Below, in pieces: positions 49,836 to 61,298 of a stretch of 64,000 nucleotides of DNA. The DNA is from Riptortus pedestris (Eukaryota > Arthropoda > Insecta > Hemiptera > Alydidae). Both the position numbers and the translations under genes were made by a program. The stretch is from contig CM032233.1 of the NCBI GenBank assembly GCA_019009955.1, positions 83,586,001 to 83,650,000 on the forward strand, in the 5' to 3' direction. The notes under the pieces were generated by a model. The model had not been told where the DNA came from. It saw nothing but the letters and a program-made list of their open reading frames with translations, and made no database searches. Within the stretch, counting starts at the first letter, position 1, and each line of letters starts with the position of its first letter.

Positions 49836-50545
49836 CTGTTACCGCTCTAGTGGTCGAAATTTTCGTTCGATCGTTACCAAACTCGATATTTTTTCGGTTT
49901 ACGTAATCAGGAAGATCAAGTTCGTTAATGGCTGAAATCGGAAAACTGGGAAGGGGGTTCGAAAGTTCAAAATATTTCTGTTACCATACATCGGATCGAA
50001 AAATTGTTTATATAACCTACCTTAATTCAAATGAAACTTACTATAAATATTCTTATACACATTTATTCTCTATCTTGAATATTAATCCAGATATTTGCAT
50101 TTTTCAGTTTTTAGCCTTCAACAAACCCCCACTTCTAATCATGTTACGTAAACAAAACTCTGTTATATAATAAACCACATTATTCGAAGCTTAAATGCCA
50201 GATATTGTTTTCAAGAGATCTTTATTATACGAGGTACATGCAAATATGTTCTGTTGGTCCCCCCCTCATTAGTTCTTGGGCTACTAAAATATGTTTGATT
50301 GAGATAATAATTATTCTGTTTTATTATAAATTACAGTACTAGATATAGTAAATAGTTTTCAAAAATTATATATGTTAAATTGTGATATATTTCAGTAATT
50401 GTTTTTTCTTTCCGCTAAAAAGATGGCAAACTTGTTTCTTGCATTTCAGACGCTTCCCGTCGGGAGGTTTCTTATCGTTTATAGTTATTCACTTAATATT
50501 GACGGTATTGTTGTTTTATCAGAATGTAGATTTATCTAATTTGTT
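49462..50545 (-). mobile_element. Family-1 element, form A, with 180-bp insertion, 5' terminus lost
   Basis: Reversed from cttttagaaaatttccctta. The TA tract (49561-49605) is broken by foreign sequence at 49606-49788 and resumes at 49790-49831. Body and A segment follow to gaatgtagatttatctaatt, where the 5' terminus is replaced by the mid-body of the next copy. Confidence 0.75.
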
Positions 50546-51197
50546 TTATGAAAAAATCAAGTTCGTTAATTAATTAAGTGTACTATAAATATTGTTATAT
50601 ACCTTTATTCTCTATCTTAAATATTGACCGAGATATTTCCATTTTTCAGTTTTCAGCCTTCAGCTTACCCCACTTCTACTCATGTCACATAAAAAATACC
50701 CTGTTATATAATAAACCACTTTATTCGTACCTTAAATACCAAATATTGTTTTCAATAGATCTTTATTATACGAGATACTTGCAAATATGTTCTGTTGACT
50801 CCCCCCCCCCTCGTCTTATGTTCTTGGATTACTAAAATTTGAGTAATTCAGATAAAAATCATTCTGATTCATTATATATTACAGTACTATATATAGTAAA
50901 TAGATTCCAAAAAATGAATATGTCATATTCAGATATATTTCAATAATTGTTTTTCTTTCGGGTGTAGAATATTTCTATCTATTCAGCTGTGAGAGGTTGG
51001 CTGACCTGTTTGTTTACAATTCAGGCGCATTCCGTTGGGAGGCTATTAAAATGTACTGAAAGATTTACCGCTTGTATTTATTCACTTAATATATCAGGGT
51101 GGTGTTAAGTGTTACCAGAATGTAGGTTTATCTATTGTAAAACTTCAATTGGGAAATCTGCTTAGTTTATGCAGCCCCTGCGTGACGGACTTTTTTA
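50546..51197 (-). mobile_element. Family-1 element, form A, 5' part, fused to the previous copy
   Basis: Starts inside the body at tgaaaaaatcaagttcgtta and ends gcttagtttatgcagcccct, gcgtgacggac. The same unusual ttaattaattaagtgtacta variant occurs at 43970-43985, showing a sub-lineage. Confidence 0.75.
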
Positions 51198-52366
51198 AAA
51201 AATTACTATAAACCTCAGGAAAAAGTTAAAAACAGATACAAAGAAATAATTCCATACCGTTCTATGTACCTATCAATTTTACAGACATAAGTGAGCAGTA
51301 TAAGTATAAACACATTTACTTTCAGGTTTATAATAAGAGCCTGTTTTACAGAGGGCGGGCAAAATACTAGAAGAGAAAAACCCCTAACATGAAGTTAATA
51401 CATTTTTTTCGAATAAATCTAAATTAAACTCTCTGGAAGTGTTGAGCCGAGGCTAAATAAATTAAATTCCGGGGAGTAAATCGTCGGAAGGAAGGAGTGA
51501 GCCAAGGAGGAAACTAAAACTACAGGCTGAAAGGCGGGCTGAAGCCTGTAGGACCAGGCTGTTAGGCTGGTTTGACATCTCTTCCCCTGCAATACATCTC
51601 TTGGCCAGTAAATTTCTCACCAATCCTCCAAGTAGTTTTCACTTCTAAACCACCTCCGTGCCCTAAAAAAAAAAGACTTGTCCCGCCACTCCTCTTTCCT
51701 GAATTTCCGTTTAATTAGCAACCTTTTCCCTTGATCTCCAGAGTAAAATACTTCACAATGCGACTAAGTCTTTTCTTTTTTCCTTACATTCAAACTTGCT
51801 GTAGAAACCTTCTGAGCTAAAAATTAATTTTCTCTTCAAATCGTCGAAAGTTTATCTTAACAACATTGTTTTTTACACTTTAAGTATAAGGAACAACGAT
51901 ATTATTACCGAAAGCCAACAGACGACATTATGTTTCAATATTGAATACAATTGACAAGGTCTATGTAAAAAGGGCTGATAACTGAAATCCTGGTATTGAG
52001 ATATTGTGAGTGCAAAATTTCACTTGTATATATCGTTAAACCTGAAAATTGTGCAACTTGAACTTCCAGTAATGAAATTAAGTTCAATTTTAGATGATCC
52101 AATTTATGCAGAAATCAAAAGAAAATATCGTTAAAAATATTAAGTGAACTCCTTTTAAATATTACCTTACACATGCCCTTTTTCGGGAGATGGCTGGCAG
52201 TCTAGTTTTTCATAAGCCGATTTTACATAGATATGTTTTCACACACCCTATGAACACATTGCATGTAAAATCTGATAATATTGAATGAGAACTAAAATAA
52301 AAAAAACATTTACAGCTACATGTAGAAAGTTAGTTTTTTTAAGAAAATAGAACTGTATAAGAAACG
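51198..52366. other. Single-copy stretch
   Basis: About 1.2 kb with no recognised gene. At 51520-51575 short inverted words (caggct / agcctg) form a local hairpin-rich patch. Confidence 0.4.
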
Positions 52367-52705
52367 TTACTGTATGGGATCCTCTTTTCTCAGTGAAATT
52401 ATTTTTCCCTGAATGACACGAAGGCGTTTCTCAGAAATTTGGTAAAGGCTGAGTAAAAATTTGAGACAAACATTAATAGGAGTTCCGCTACATTTTTCTG
52501 AATAGTTCCTTAGTATGTCTCTGTTTTTGTGCTGGTACACAGTGAGTGGAAGCACTATAAGGTATCCCGCAAGAAGTGTTTCTTGTTCTACTTTATCACA
52601 ACCATAAAAATGATCAAACAAATTCTCTTGCGCATTTGCAGTAACTTTAATTCCACAGGTTTGTTTATAACAGTTCAATATCGAGATAAAGTTCTTACTA
52701 TCCAT
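52367..52705 (-). CDS. 112-residue ORF, probable remnant of a transposon-derived protein
   Basis: The frame starts MDSKNFISILNCYKQTCGIK and ends at a stop after about 112 residues. Composition is protein-like, with FDHFYGCDKVEQETLLAGYL followed by a short spacer and then CSGTPINVCLKFLLSLYQIS and EKRLRVIQGK. The last part resembles a motif I associate with unclassified insect proteins linked to transposons (VC-x-x-F-hydrophobic ... ISEKRVR); this is recall, not a search result. There is no promoter or poly-A evidence, and upstream in-frame sequence soon meets a stop. It may be one exon or a pseudogene. Confidence 0.4.
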   Translation of the reverse strand: MDSKNFISILNCYKQTCGIKVTANAQENLFDHFYGCDKVEQETLLAGYLIVLPLTVYQHKNRDILRNYSEKCSGTPINVCLKFLLSLYQISEKRLRVIQGKIISLRKEDPIQ

Positions 52706-53984
52706 CCTACCTTTTGTTGAAGTAAACTATTCACCCGAATATCGTTTATTCTTATCGTTTTTGCGATCTTGAAATGACTCATTTTTCCTTTTTTTTTCTT
52801 GCAAGTTTTGAAAATAAGTAAATCAATAATAACTTCTTCGAAATTGCTCATTTTTAAAAAGGACAGCAACAAACAAAACTAGCTCAATACAACCTCACAA
52901 TTTACACTCCACTGATTCAAACAGGCGGTAAAAGGTGAATTAAAGAGATATAAACACGAAATTTCGTACAGATATTAAAGAGACCACAAGGAATCTAAAA
53001 ATGCCATCTCCGCAAAAAGGGCCAATACTGCCTTACTCCCTTTTTACATAGACCTCCGCAATTTATTAATTAAACTTTTTATTTTTTTTAGGTTTATAAT
53101 TCTTAGGCAAGGCACTGGGTTTATGATCAAGAAAAGTCGTCGGCATGAAATACTGAGGTACTACCAAATCATTGAGAAAATCAAGTGGATCAGATAAGAG
53201 TTTCTGTTCCACTTAGGGCTCATATTGTCTTTTCGTATAATAAAAAGGAAGGATTTGTTTTCGCAATTACTATACAAACAGGCACTATTGTACAAAACGA
53301 GAAGTGATGTTAACCTCTCTTAGTTTTCGAGAGGTAGTATAATAGTTATAGACAACTGATAAACGATGAGACTAGTGTAAAAAAAATTAATTAAGATATT
53401 TCTGCTCGCTCTACCAATTTTCTTAGGAATACTAGATTTTGAGTTGTTTTATAACTAGGCTGGACCTTATAATCAATCTGCCTATGGTTTTTTCAAAGTA
53501 CTGTGAGTCTGTTCGTTTCCTAGTGGAAAAAAATGTTGATATGTAGACAGGAACTTTTATTATTTTTTTTATAAGACCAGTGGTTGTGGAGATACTGGAT
53601 TATACACGCGATATACATATTCGCGAAATTCCTAAAAATAAAACTGATTTCCCTTTAAATAACACGAATATGTTTAAATAGGATTCGAAAACATAAATTT
53701 CCATGGATTTATTCATTTGTTTAATCTCCCTGGGCACAGCATGCATTTCACAAATTAGCGCGTTCCATAATGAATGCACTTGCTAAATAAAACAATTTAT
53801 ATTTTCAAGATGGAATTAAAAAAATTAAATTCGAGCAGTATGTAAATGTGAGTATATTACTCATATTTACATACTGCATGATACTGGAGCTTTGAGAAGA
53901 TTATTATATTTCAAATCAATGTTTCTGATAATTATTTGGTTTGTCATAATGAAAATAATAATTTCATTTACTTGAAAATGATGA
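52706..53984. other. Single-copy stretch
   Basis: AT-rich. A minus-strand frame at 52675-52872 with poly-Lys from a T-run is not convincing. No element end was recognised. A 24-bp inverted pair (gtaaatgtgagtatattac / gtaaatatgagtaatatac type) lies at about 53841-53875. Confidence 0.45.
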
Positions 53985-54149
53985 TTGCTTGTACGTTTTA
54001 GCCGTGGAAGTGCTAATCTAAAAAATAAAGGTAAAACCTCCTCGTAACTTATATTGAAAAATGTTTACCAAATTAATAGCTTTATTGCTGTTTTTGCTAA
54101 GCACTGATGAAAATAACGTATAAAACCAAGCAGAAGGAAGAAGAGACAG

Positions 54150-54206
<57 letters not shown>

Positions 54207-54275
54207 AACGGACCTCATTTTCGTTGTCTCCTGGGTAGAATCGATGGACATAATTCAAAAATCTCGTCATGAGTA
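53985..54275 (+). mobile_element. Uninterrupted copy of the 46.4-kb host element (empty site)
   Basis: Reads gcttgtacgttttagccgtg, gaagtgctaatctaaaaaat, aaaggtaaaacctcctcg ... gcagaaggaagaagagacag, (TA)n at 54154-54202, then the family-1 3' block to aaaatctcgtcatgagta. The terminal palindrome is lost. It corresponds to 46404-47417 without the nested form-B copy. Confidence 0.8.
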
Positions 54276-55364
54276 TATAAAATTGAAGTTTATATATGGT
54301 TGACGAAAATGAAATTTATTTGAAAAAAGTTTCAGTTTTTGAAACAAAATTTTAATTTAACATAAAAACGTTTTATATTGCTAAACGAAGAATGATTAAA
54401 AGATATCTATTTTTAATATCTGTGGATTATGATTAGTCTTGCATTTTTAGCACGTCCCGAATATGTAGTAACAAACAAAAGAGAATGGCAAACAAATTTA
54501 AAATGAAAGATTAGAAACTGCTGATATAAACATTTATTAATATTTGAATTAAATCATGAAATGGAATTGAGGAAGGATGGGCGTGAGTTTGAATGGACGT
54601 TAACAGAATTATCAGGGCTGAGTGTGGTGTTGTTTACAAATGAACCAACCCATAGGGTGGGACTTCATTCCAATTTCATGGCAACATTTCAATTTCATTT
54701 CATCTCATTCTAAGTGCGGGTTTCAAATTAGGTATGCAGTTCCCAGCTACAGTATTCTGTCAACAAAGCTATTAATGAATACCTCGCTCATTTTCCTCGG
54801 GGAGCTTCAAGTCCCATCATTTCCTTTCATATAGGCAAGTTGTGTGTCAACTATTGTAGTTTATGCTCCATCTGCCTAAATTGTTTTATAAGAATCAATT
54901 CAGTTTTTCAGGAGCACCAGAAATAAAATAGTTTATTTAATTAGTATTTTTTTTTTTTCATTTCAATGAAAAATTATAAGTTCGTCCTTTTTATTAACTT
55001 GTTTCAGCAATTCTTCAATATATCATTTCGGCTTTTGTTTCACGAAAATTAGAGACATTAGGAATTTTGCAAGTTTGCTTTTAATAAACAACCAACTGAA
55101 CCGGATCAAATAAAACTTCATATGTAGAAGCTTACAACTAACCTTAGACTTTAGCCACATTACTATTGTGACGGATGAAACTGAATTTGGGGTTGGATGG
55201 ATTTTTCCGTTGACACCCTTCTAATATGATTACCTGTTTATTTTGTTAATTAATTTAATTGTTGTCTTATATTTTTGTCCGTAAAAAGATAAGCTTTTAA
55301 AACTATAACTGAAGTCAACAAGTATATAGAGTGCCCCATTAAACTTAACTTAAAATGATTTATT
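54276..55364. other. Single-copy stretch
   Basis: No supported gene. Short frames (e.g. 54622-54834) have no recognisable domain. Confidence 0.4.
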
Positions 55365-55489
55365 ATCTAGATAGTTTTAATTTTGTGGTGCACTCCATTT
55401 TCTTTTAGCTTGAATGAGGTCGATGGGTAGGTTATAAGTCTCCAACCATTCCTATTTAACCGAGTAGTAAGTCGTATGTTGCTGGGAGT

Positions 55490-55900
55490 GGGAGGGCAGA
55501 TCTGGTAAACAGGTCTTAATAACACGAAGTCTTCCCACCAATTCTTAATTATGCGCAAAGCCTTTTGGCACTAACGTACCATCATCAGGTGCTAACATAA
55601 AACATGAATATGTATTTCTATTTGAATGTGTGTTTATTCATGTTTTATTTGATTTTAACTATATTTTTTATTAATTAAACTATAATATATTCGTTTTATG
55701 TTTGACTTCTATTTTAATATTTTTAAGACAGGACTATTTTGTAACACTGATGTTAGTATGTAATTCTATTTTTGTTAAAACATTTCAAAATGTAAGTATT
55801 AGATACATCATTTCGCCTAAGCATGTTAAAACGTCTTGTGCTTAATAAAGAAATTAGTGGGGAGACTTCCTGTTATTAAGACCTGTTCCCCAAAGTAGTT
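55490..55900. mobile_element. Inverted Penelope-like terminal repeats, diverged
   Basis: On the minus strand the left arm reads CTGATGA (55588-55582), then stem ggtac/gtgcc and aaaa. It continues to gggaagacttcgtgttatta, agacctgtttacc. The right arm on the plus strand (55850-55895) has ggggagacttcctgttatta, agacctgttcccc, preceded by cttgtgcttaataaagaa. The inverted arrangement and motif order parallel 21076-21608. Confidence 0.45.
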
Positions 55901-56063
55901 AGTCATTTCATTATTCAAAAATTAATTAGGTTATTTCTGTCAAAATTAAAATTAAAAATTTTAAATTATTGAAACAATTCTTTCACATTCACAACTGAAC
56001 TTGAAATGATCATCTTGGATAAATATAGACGGGCCTACCAATGGGGATCCATCCACAATGAAT

Positions 56064-56067
<4 letters not shown>
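55901..56067. other. Short spacer
   Basis: No feature recognised before the TA tract. Confidence 0.4.

Positions 56068-56124
<57 letters not shown>
56068..56124. repeat. (TA)n microsatellite
   Basis: Pure TA adjoining the 3' side of a mariner remnant, where a terminal repeat would be expected. Confidence 0.9.
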
Positions 56125-56126
<2 letters not shown>

Positions 56127-56643
56127 AATATATTTTCAACTTACATATTTTTATTTTTCAATATAGTCCCCCTCAACAGCAACGCACTTATTCCACCGCT
56201 TTTCCAACATCTGTAACCCGGTCAAAAAAAAATTGTTGTCAAAACCTTCCAAAACAACCTTGACAGCTGAGATCACCTCATCGTCTGACGAAAACACTCT
56301 CCCACGCATATGTTCTCGGCCACCTTTGAAGAGTGCGGCCCACTTTTTGACGGTGGCATACGATGGGGCAGAGTCCCTCAAAGTTGCAGACATGTCTTCA
56401 AAAATTTCCTTCGGCCTCATCCCCTTTTTTACGAAATATTTTATCACTGCACGATGCTCAAAATTAGACATTTTTAAATCGACCTGTAACTCACAACAGT
56501 CTGAAAGAAACTGACCAGAATTGAAAGGAGGAATTAGGAAGATAATAACTTAATATAGATAAACAATGACCTTTAACACCACTCAGCTGATCTGTTTGAT
56601 ATAAAAGGTATCCACCAGGCTTAGAACTTTCTGTACACCCCTC

Positions 56644-56645
<2 letters not shown>
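56125..56645 (-). mobile_element. Internally deleted mariner (SETMAR-type) element
   Basis: The minus-strand 5' end is gaggggtgtacagaaagttc (56643-56624), a mariner-like end. The 3' end runs ttgaaaaataaaaatatgta into a TA tract without a matching inverted repeat. Its 520 bp compare with about 1.3 kb for a full mariner. Both sides are (TA)n (56068-56124 and 56645-56697). Confidence 0.75.
56151..56471 (-). pseudogene. Mariner transposase, N-terminus fused to C-terminus by deletion
   Basis: An uninterrupted frame of 106 residues. Residues 1-50 (MSNFEHRAVIKYFVKKGMRP ... SYATVKKWAALFKGGRE) are the helix-turn-helix DNA-binding domain of mariner transposases, related to the one captured in vertebrate SETMAR. 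Around residue 62 it jumps to SSDDEVISAVKVVLEGFDNN and ends KRWNKCVAVEGDYIEK, the normal mariner C-terminus. The whole DDD catalytic core, about 240 residues, is missing in frame. Such a protein could not cut DNA but could in principle still bind element ends. Whether it is expressed cannot be told. Confidence 0.88.

Positions 56646-56697
<52 letters not shown>
56645..56697. repeat. (TA)n microsatellite
   Basis: Pure TA adjoining the mariner 5' end. Mariners insert at TA, so insertion into a pre-existing TA tract explains why TA flanks both sides. Confidence 0.9.
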
Positions 56698-56700
<3 letters not shown>

Positions 56701-57109
56701 ATACCCTCGGCAAAATAATAAGTGGAAATGCAAAAAACGGGAATGAAGGTTAATAAATCGGTTAAAGCCACAAAGCAGACATCATCATAAATAATAAATT
56801 AAAACTTGAATTAGGAAAAGGACAGGCCAGTCTTGAAACCAAATTGGCTAAACTCGGAATATAACGGGTATCAAGTTAGTGAATCGTGAATGTATTCCTG
56901 ATGGAGTGCCTGAATTTGCATTCAATTTACTTAGAGACGTCGGCTATAATTACTTGTTTACATCTAGTAGACAAGAATTTAGTCTACCTCCACAGGAATC
57001 CGTTCCTTAGCCCTTTTCTTGATGTTGCCCTTTCCAGCTCGATTTCCGAACGTATATAGAAGATACTCCTGTATTTAGGCGAGCTTCCTACCATTTTCAA
57101 TAAGCTTCC
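56698..57109. other. Single-copy spacer
   Basis: No gene or element end was recognised. Confidence 0.4.
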
Positions 57110-58257
57110 TCTTTTAGACCTTAAGGCGGAAAACAGCTATTGAGTGAGGGTCCTTACTCATGGACGCGAATACAAATTTTTCTTCGATTTAATTTCTTTA
57201 CAAATGGTCATCGATCCTACCAGGCAGATGCATGAAAAAATGAGGTCCCGTTACAAAACTGTGTTATATATATGTGTGAGTTGGTGTGTGTGTGTGTGTG
57301 GGTTCGTGTATGTGGAACTCTTGTTGTGATCTGTGTGTGTGTGTAGTGTGTGAGTTTACCTGTTGTGTTGCTTTGTGTGTGTGTGTGTCGTATGTGGTAT
57401 ATGTGTGTGAGTTGGTGTTCAGTGTGGGTGTGTATGTCGTGTAGTGTGTGTGTTGCCTTATCATGACTGTTGTGTGTGTTTGTGTGTGTCTTACCGCCCT
57501 AGCGGTCGCAATTATTGTTTAATCGTTACGAAACTCGATATTTAGTCGTTTTATGTAAAAAGAAAGATCAAATTCGTTAACGGCTGAAATCGGACCAGGG
57601 GGAGTGGGGTTTAGAGGGAGGAATTTCGAAAATTCGAAATATCTCCGTTACTATACGTCGGATCGAACAATTGTACTAAATAAACCAATCGTATAGCAAA
57701 TTTAATGAACTATAATTATTGTTATATACATTTATTCTCTATCTTGAATATTAACCGAGATATTTGCATTTTTCAGATTTCAACCTTCAGCAAACCCCCA
57801 CTTCTACTCATGTTACATAAACAATACTCTATTATATAACAAGCTACATTATTTGAAGCTTAAATATCAAATATTGTATTCAAGAAACCTTTATTATACT
57901 AGATACATTCAAATATGTCCTGGTGACCCCCCCCCCTGTCAATGTCTTGGATTACTAAAATTTGATTGATTGAGATAACAATTATTCTGGCTAATTATTA
58001 ATTACAGTACTAGATATAGTAAATAGCTCTGAATAAAATTAATATGTTATATTCTGATATATTTCAGTAATTGTTTTTCTTTCCCGCTGTCAGATCAGTT
58101 TGTTTACATTCCAAACGCTTCCTGTCGGAAGGTTATTTAAATTGACTTTCACTTAATATTCACGGTGGTGTTGTGTTAGCAGTATGTAGATTTATCTATT
58201 ACTAAAAGTCACGAGGGAAATCTGCTTAGTTTACGCAGCCCCTGCGTGACGGTCTTT
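57110..58257 (-). mobile_element. Family-1 element, form A, with (GT)n core
   Basis: Reversed from a decayed 3' end (accttaaggcggaaaacagc) to gcttagtttacgcagcccct, gcgtgacggtc. The 3' block has several single-base insertions. The microsatellite position is taken by about 230 bp of imperfect (GT)n (57265-57490), and no (TA)n of note remains. Body and A segment are well conserved. Confidence 0.8.
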
Positions 58258-58400
58258 TTGAATACGGCACAATCTTTTCGGAGTATGCATTGTATGTAAT
58301 TCGAGACATTCTTTGGAACATTTTCAATCTTTCGCCGCACCTTCCTTTTAATCCAAACAAGATGTATTGCTTCTGTTCTTCTGTCCATGTGAAGCCAATT

Positions 58401-59009
58401 TTATTAGCAGATTTCCCTTAAGGGAAATCAGCTATTGAGGTCGTACTCATGACGCGTTTTTCGAAAAATTTCTTCAAATGTCCATCAATCCTACCCAGGA
58501 GGGAGATGTCGAAAATGAGGTTCGTTCAAAATTATATATATATATATCTGTTAACGCTCTAGTGGTCGCAATTTTTGTTTGATCATTACCAAACTCGAGA
58601 TTTAAACGTTTTTTGCAAAAAGAGAGAACAAGTTTGTTAATGGCTGAAATCGGACCAGTGGGAGGGGGAGTTTAGAGGAGGGTTTTCGAAAATTTGAAAT
58701 ATTTCCGTTACCATACGTCGGATCAAAAAATTGTATAGAACCAATCTTATTGTAAATTTACTATAAATATTGTTCTATACATTTATTCTCAATCTTGAAT
58801 ATTAACCGAGATATTTGCATTTTTATTAATTGTGGGCCGATGACTGAATTTCCCGCTAAAAGCTAGTTCGGCCATTTGCCTTAACTGTTCGGCTTTCGTA
58901 TGGAGATTTATCTTCTCTCGTTGCGTTATCAGTATGTAGATTTATCTTTGGTAAGCTTCACGTGGGAAATCTGCTTAGTTTACGCAGCCCCTGCGTGACG
59001 GACTTTTCT
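58401..59009 (-). mobile_element. Family-1 element, form B, complete
   Basis: Reversed from ttagcagatttcccttaagg to gcttagtttacgcagcccct, gcgtgacggac. The terminal palindrome and 5' hairpin are perfect. (TA)n is short (58534-58547). Confidence 0.85.
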
Positions 59010-59629
59010 TGTTTTTTACGGTATAATGAGGACTTACTGCTCACGGAGGGGGCGGGAGTGTTATAAGCAAATTACTTAATTATTATTTCCATAAAAGTGT
59101 CTGAATTAATATAATTAAGTTGGATTGGAGAACAAATACACCCACTTGAAAAGAGTGTAGGTGGTAATGTGGGAGGGGCTGGAAAGATATAATAATATTG
59201 GCGATGAGATTAGCCCCGTTAAAGAGGATACTATTGAGGAGGAGGAGGTGAGATAGTTGAAGAAAGGGAATTTTCCCGAATATTCCACTTGAGGTGGGCT
59301 GGATTAAGGAGGAGATAGGGGAGGCGAGGAACAGATAGGGCCCCCTCTAATATTCCACATGAGATGGGCTTTGCTAGCTTTGATGAATGAAGCAACAGGT
59401 GATTCCCTTCTTTTGGCGAATCTGCCGCCCCTAGCCCTCACCCCCTCCTCCCGACCCGTTTCATTCAGCAGCACCTCTATCCCTACCTCCACCCCTCTAC
59501 CCCACCCCCCCCCAACACATTCGTTCTTCTCTACCCCGTCTATTTGACCTTCAAATTTGAATCATAACAACACTAGTCTATTAATGGTGGAGCAGCCATC
59601 TCAACCTCCAATAGACTTCCGAAAAAAAA
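59010..59629. other. Single-copy spacer, locally GC-richer
   Basis: Purine-rich on the plus strand at 59225-59330, then C-rich at 59420-59515. Opposing short frames reflect this composition and are not supported as genes. Confidence 0.45.
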
Positions 59630-60201
59630 GTCCGTCACGCAGGGGCTGCGTAAACTAAGCAGATTTCCCTCGTGAAGCTTAACAATAGATAAATCTGCAT
59701 ACTGATAAAACAACAATAGGGAAACCTCCATACGAGGGCCGAACAGTTACGGAAAGGGTCGAACTAGCTTTCGGCAGGAACGAATAGAAGCGACCATAGC
59801 TCGTCCGTTACACTTAATAAAGATGCAAATATCTCGGTTAATATTCAAGATAGAGAATAAAGTATGTAACAATATTAATAGTAAATTTCATTTTCAATAT
59901 GATTGGTTCTATACAATTTTTCGATCCGACGTACAGTAACGGAGATATTTCGAAATTCCCCCCTCCAACTGGTCCAATTTCAGCCGTTAATCTTTCTTTT
60001 TACATTAAACGATTAAATACCGAGTTTGGTGACGATTAAACAAAAATTGCGACCGCTAGAGCGGTAACAGATATATATATATAGTTTTGAACGGACCTCA
60101 TTTTCGTCATCTACTAGGTAGGATCAATGGACATTTGAAGAAAAATTTCGAAAATCGCGTCATGAGTACGACTTCAATAGCTGATACTGAGATCTGCTAA
60201 A
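59630..60201 (+). mobile_element. Family-1 element, form B, with altered 3' terminus
   Basis: From tccgtcacgcaggggctgcg to aatagctgatactgagatct and gctaaaac. The usual palindrome is replaced by gatactgagatctgc. The same altered end occurs at 61143-61165, so the two copies share a recent origin. It forms the left arm of an inverted repeat. Confidence 0.8.
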
Positions 60202-60211
60202 ACTGACGTAT

Positions 60212-60325
60212 CATGGACCAAATTTTGAGGAGATTTCCCTATGAATGACGCGATTTTCGAAATATTTCCTAAATGGACATCGTTCCTACTCTGGAGATGA
60301 CGAAAATGAGGTCCGTCCAATGATA
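60212..60325 (-). mobile_element. Family-1 3' terminal fragment
   Basis: Reversed 3' block from ggagatttccctatgaatga to gaaaatgaggtccgtcca. It matches, as inverted partner, the 3' end of the form-C copy at 60527-61115. Confidence 0.7.
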
Positions 60326-60526
60326 TCTGTGATTTTCTTGGCCATTATCCAGTGCTTAAAGGTAAATGATTATTTAAAATAAGCAATGGTTTCAATATGA
60401 AAATATGTTATATTTTCCATTTTGAGGAACATTATTTCCTCTCATATATAACTTATCGAGTTTAATTTATTTTTTGGTAGATTCATTAATTTCCAAAAAT
60501 ACATAAATGGGAGCAATATTTAAAAA

Positions 60527-61115
60527 GTCCGTCACACAGGGGCTGTGATAACTACAGATTTCCCACGTGCGTCGCGTAGATGCATTTACCTCAAAGCGTA
60601 AAAGTTCAATGAGAAAAACATTTGGTATTTAGGCTGCAAATAATGAGTTGCATAATATGGCTGTTTATTATTTATATGGCACGATTAGGAGAGGAGGTTT
60701 ACTAAAGGGCGAAAACTACAAAATGTAAATATCTCTGTTAATAAGGCAGTGAAAAAACGTGCATAACAACATTTATAGAACATGACATTTTCAATAAGAT
60801 TGGTTCTATACGATTTTTCGATCCGACGCATAATAACGGAGATATTAAGAATTTTTGAAATTCCACCTACTAACCCCCCCCCCCCAATCCTACTGATCGG
60901 TTTTAGCCATTAACGAACCTGATCTTTAGTTTTTATAAAACTTTTAAATATACAGTTTGGTAACGGTCAAACAAAAATTACGAGTGCTATTTACATAAAC
61001 AAATACAGAGACATATATATAGCTTTGAACGGACCTCATTTTCGTCATCTCCAGAGTAGGAACGATGTCCATTTGAGGAAATATTTCGAAAATCGCGTCA
61101 TTCATAGGGAAATCT
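60527..61115 (+). mobile_element. Family-1 element, form C
   Basis: From tccgtcacacaggggctgtg through gtgcgtcgcgtagatgcatt and the C body to a short TA tract (61013-61020) and the 3' block ending ttcatagggaaatctcaaaa. The 5' hairpin has changed to acacag/ctgtga, keeping its pairing. Confidence 0.78.
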
Positions 61116-61142
61116 CAAAATTTGGTCCATGATACGTCAGTT

Positions 61143-61256
61143 TTAGCAGATCTCAGTATCAGCTATTGAAGTCGTACTCATGACGCGATTTTCGAAATTT
61201 TTCTTCAAATGTCCATTGATCCTACCTAGTAGATGACGAAAATGAGGTCCGTTCAA

Positions 61257-61298
<42 letters not shown>

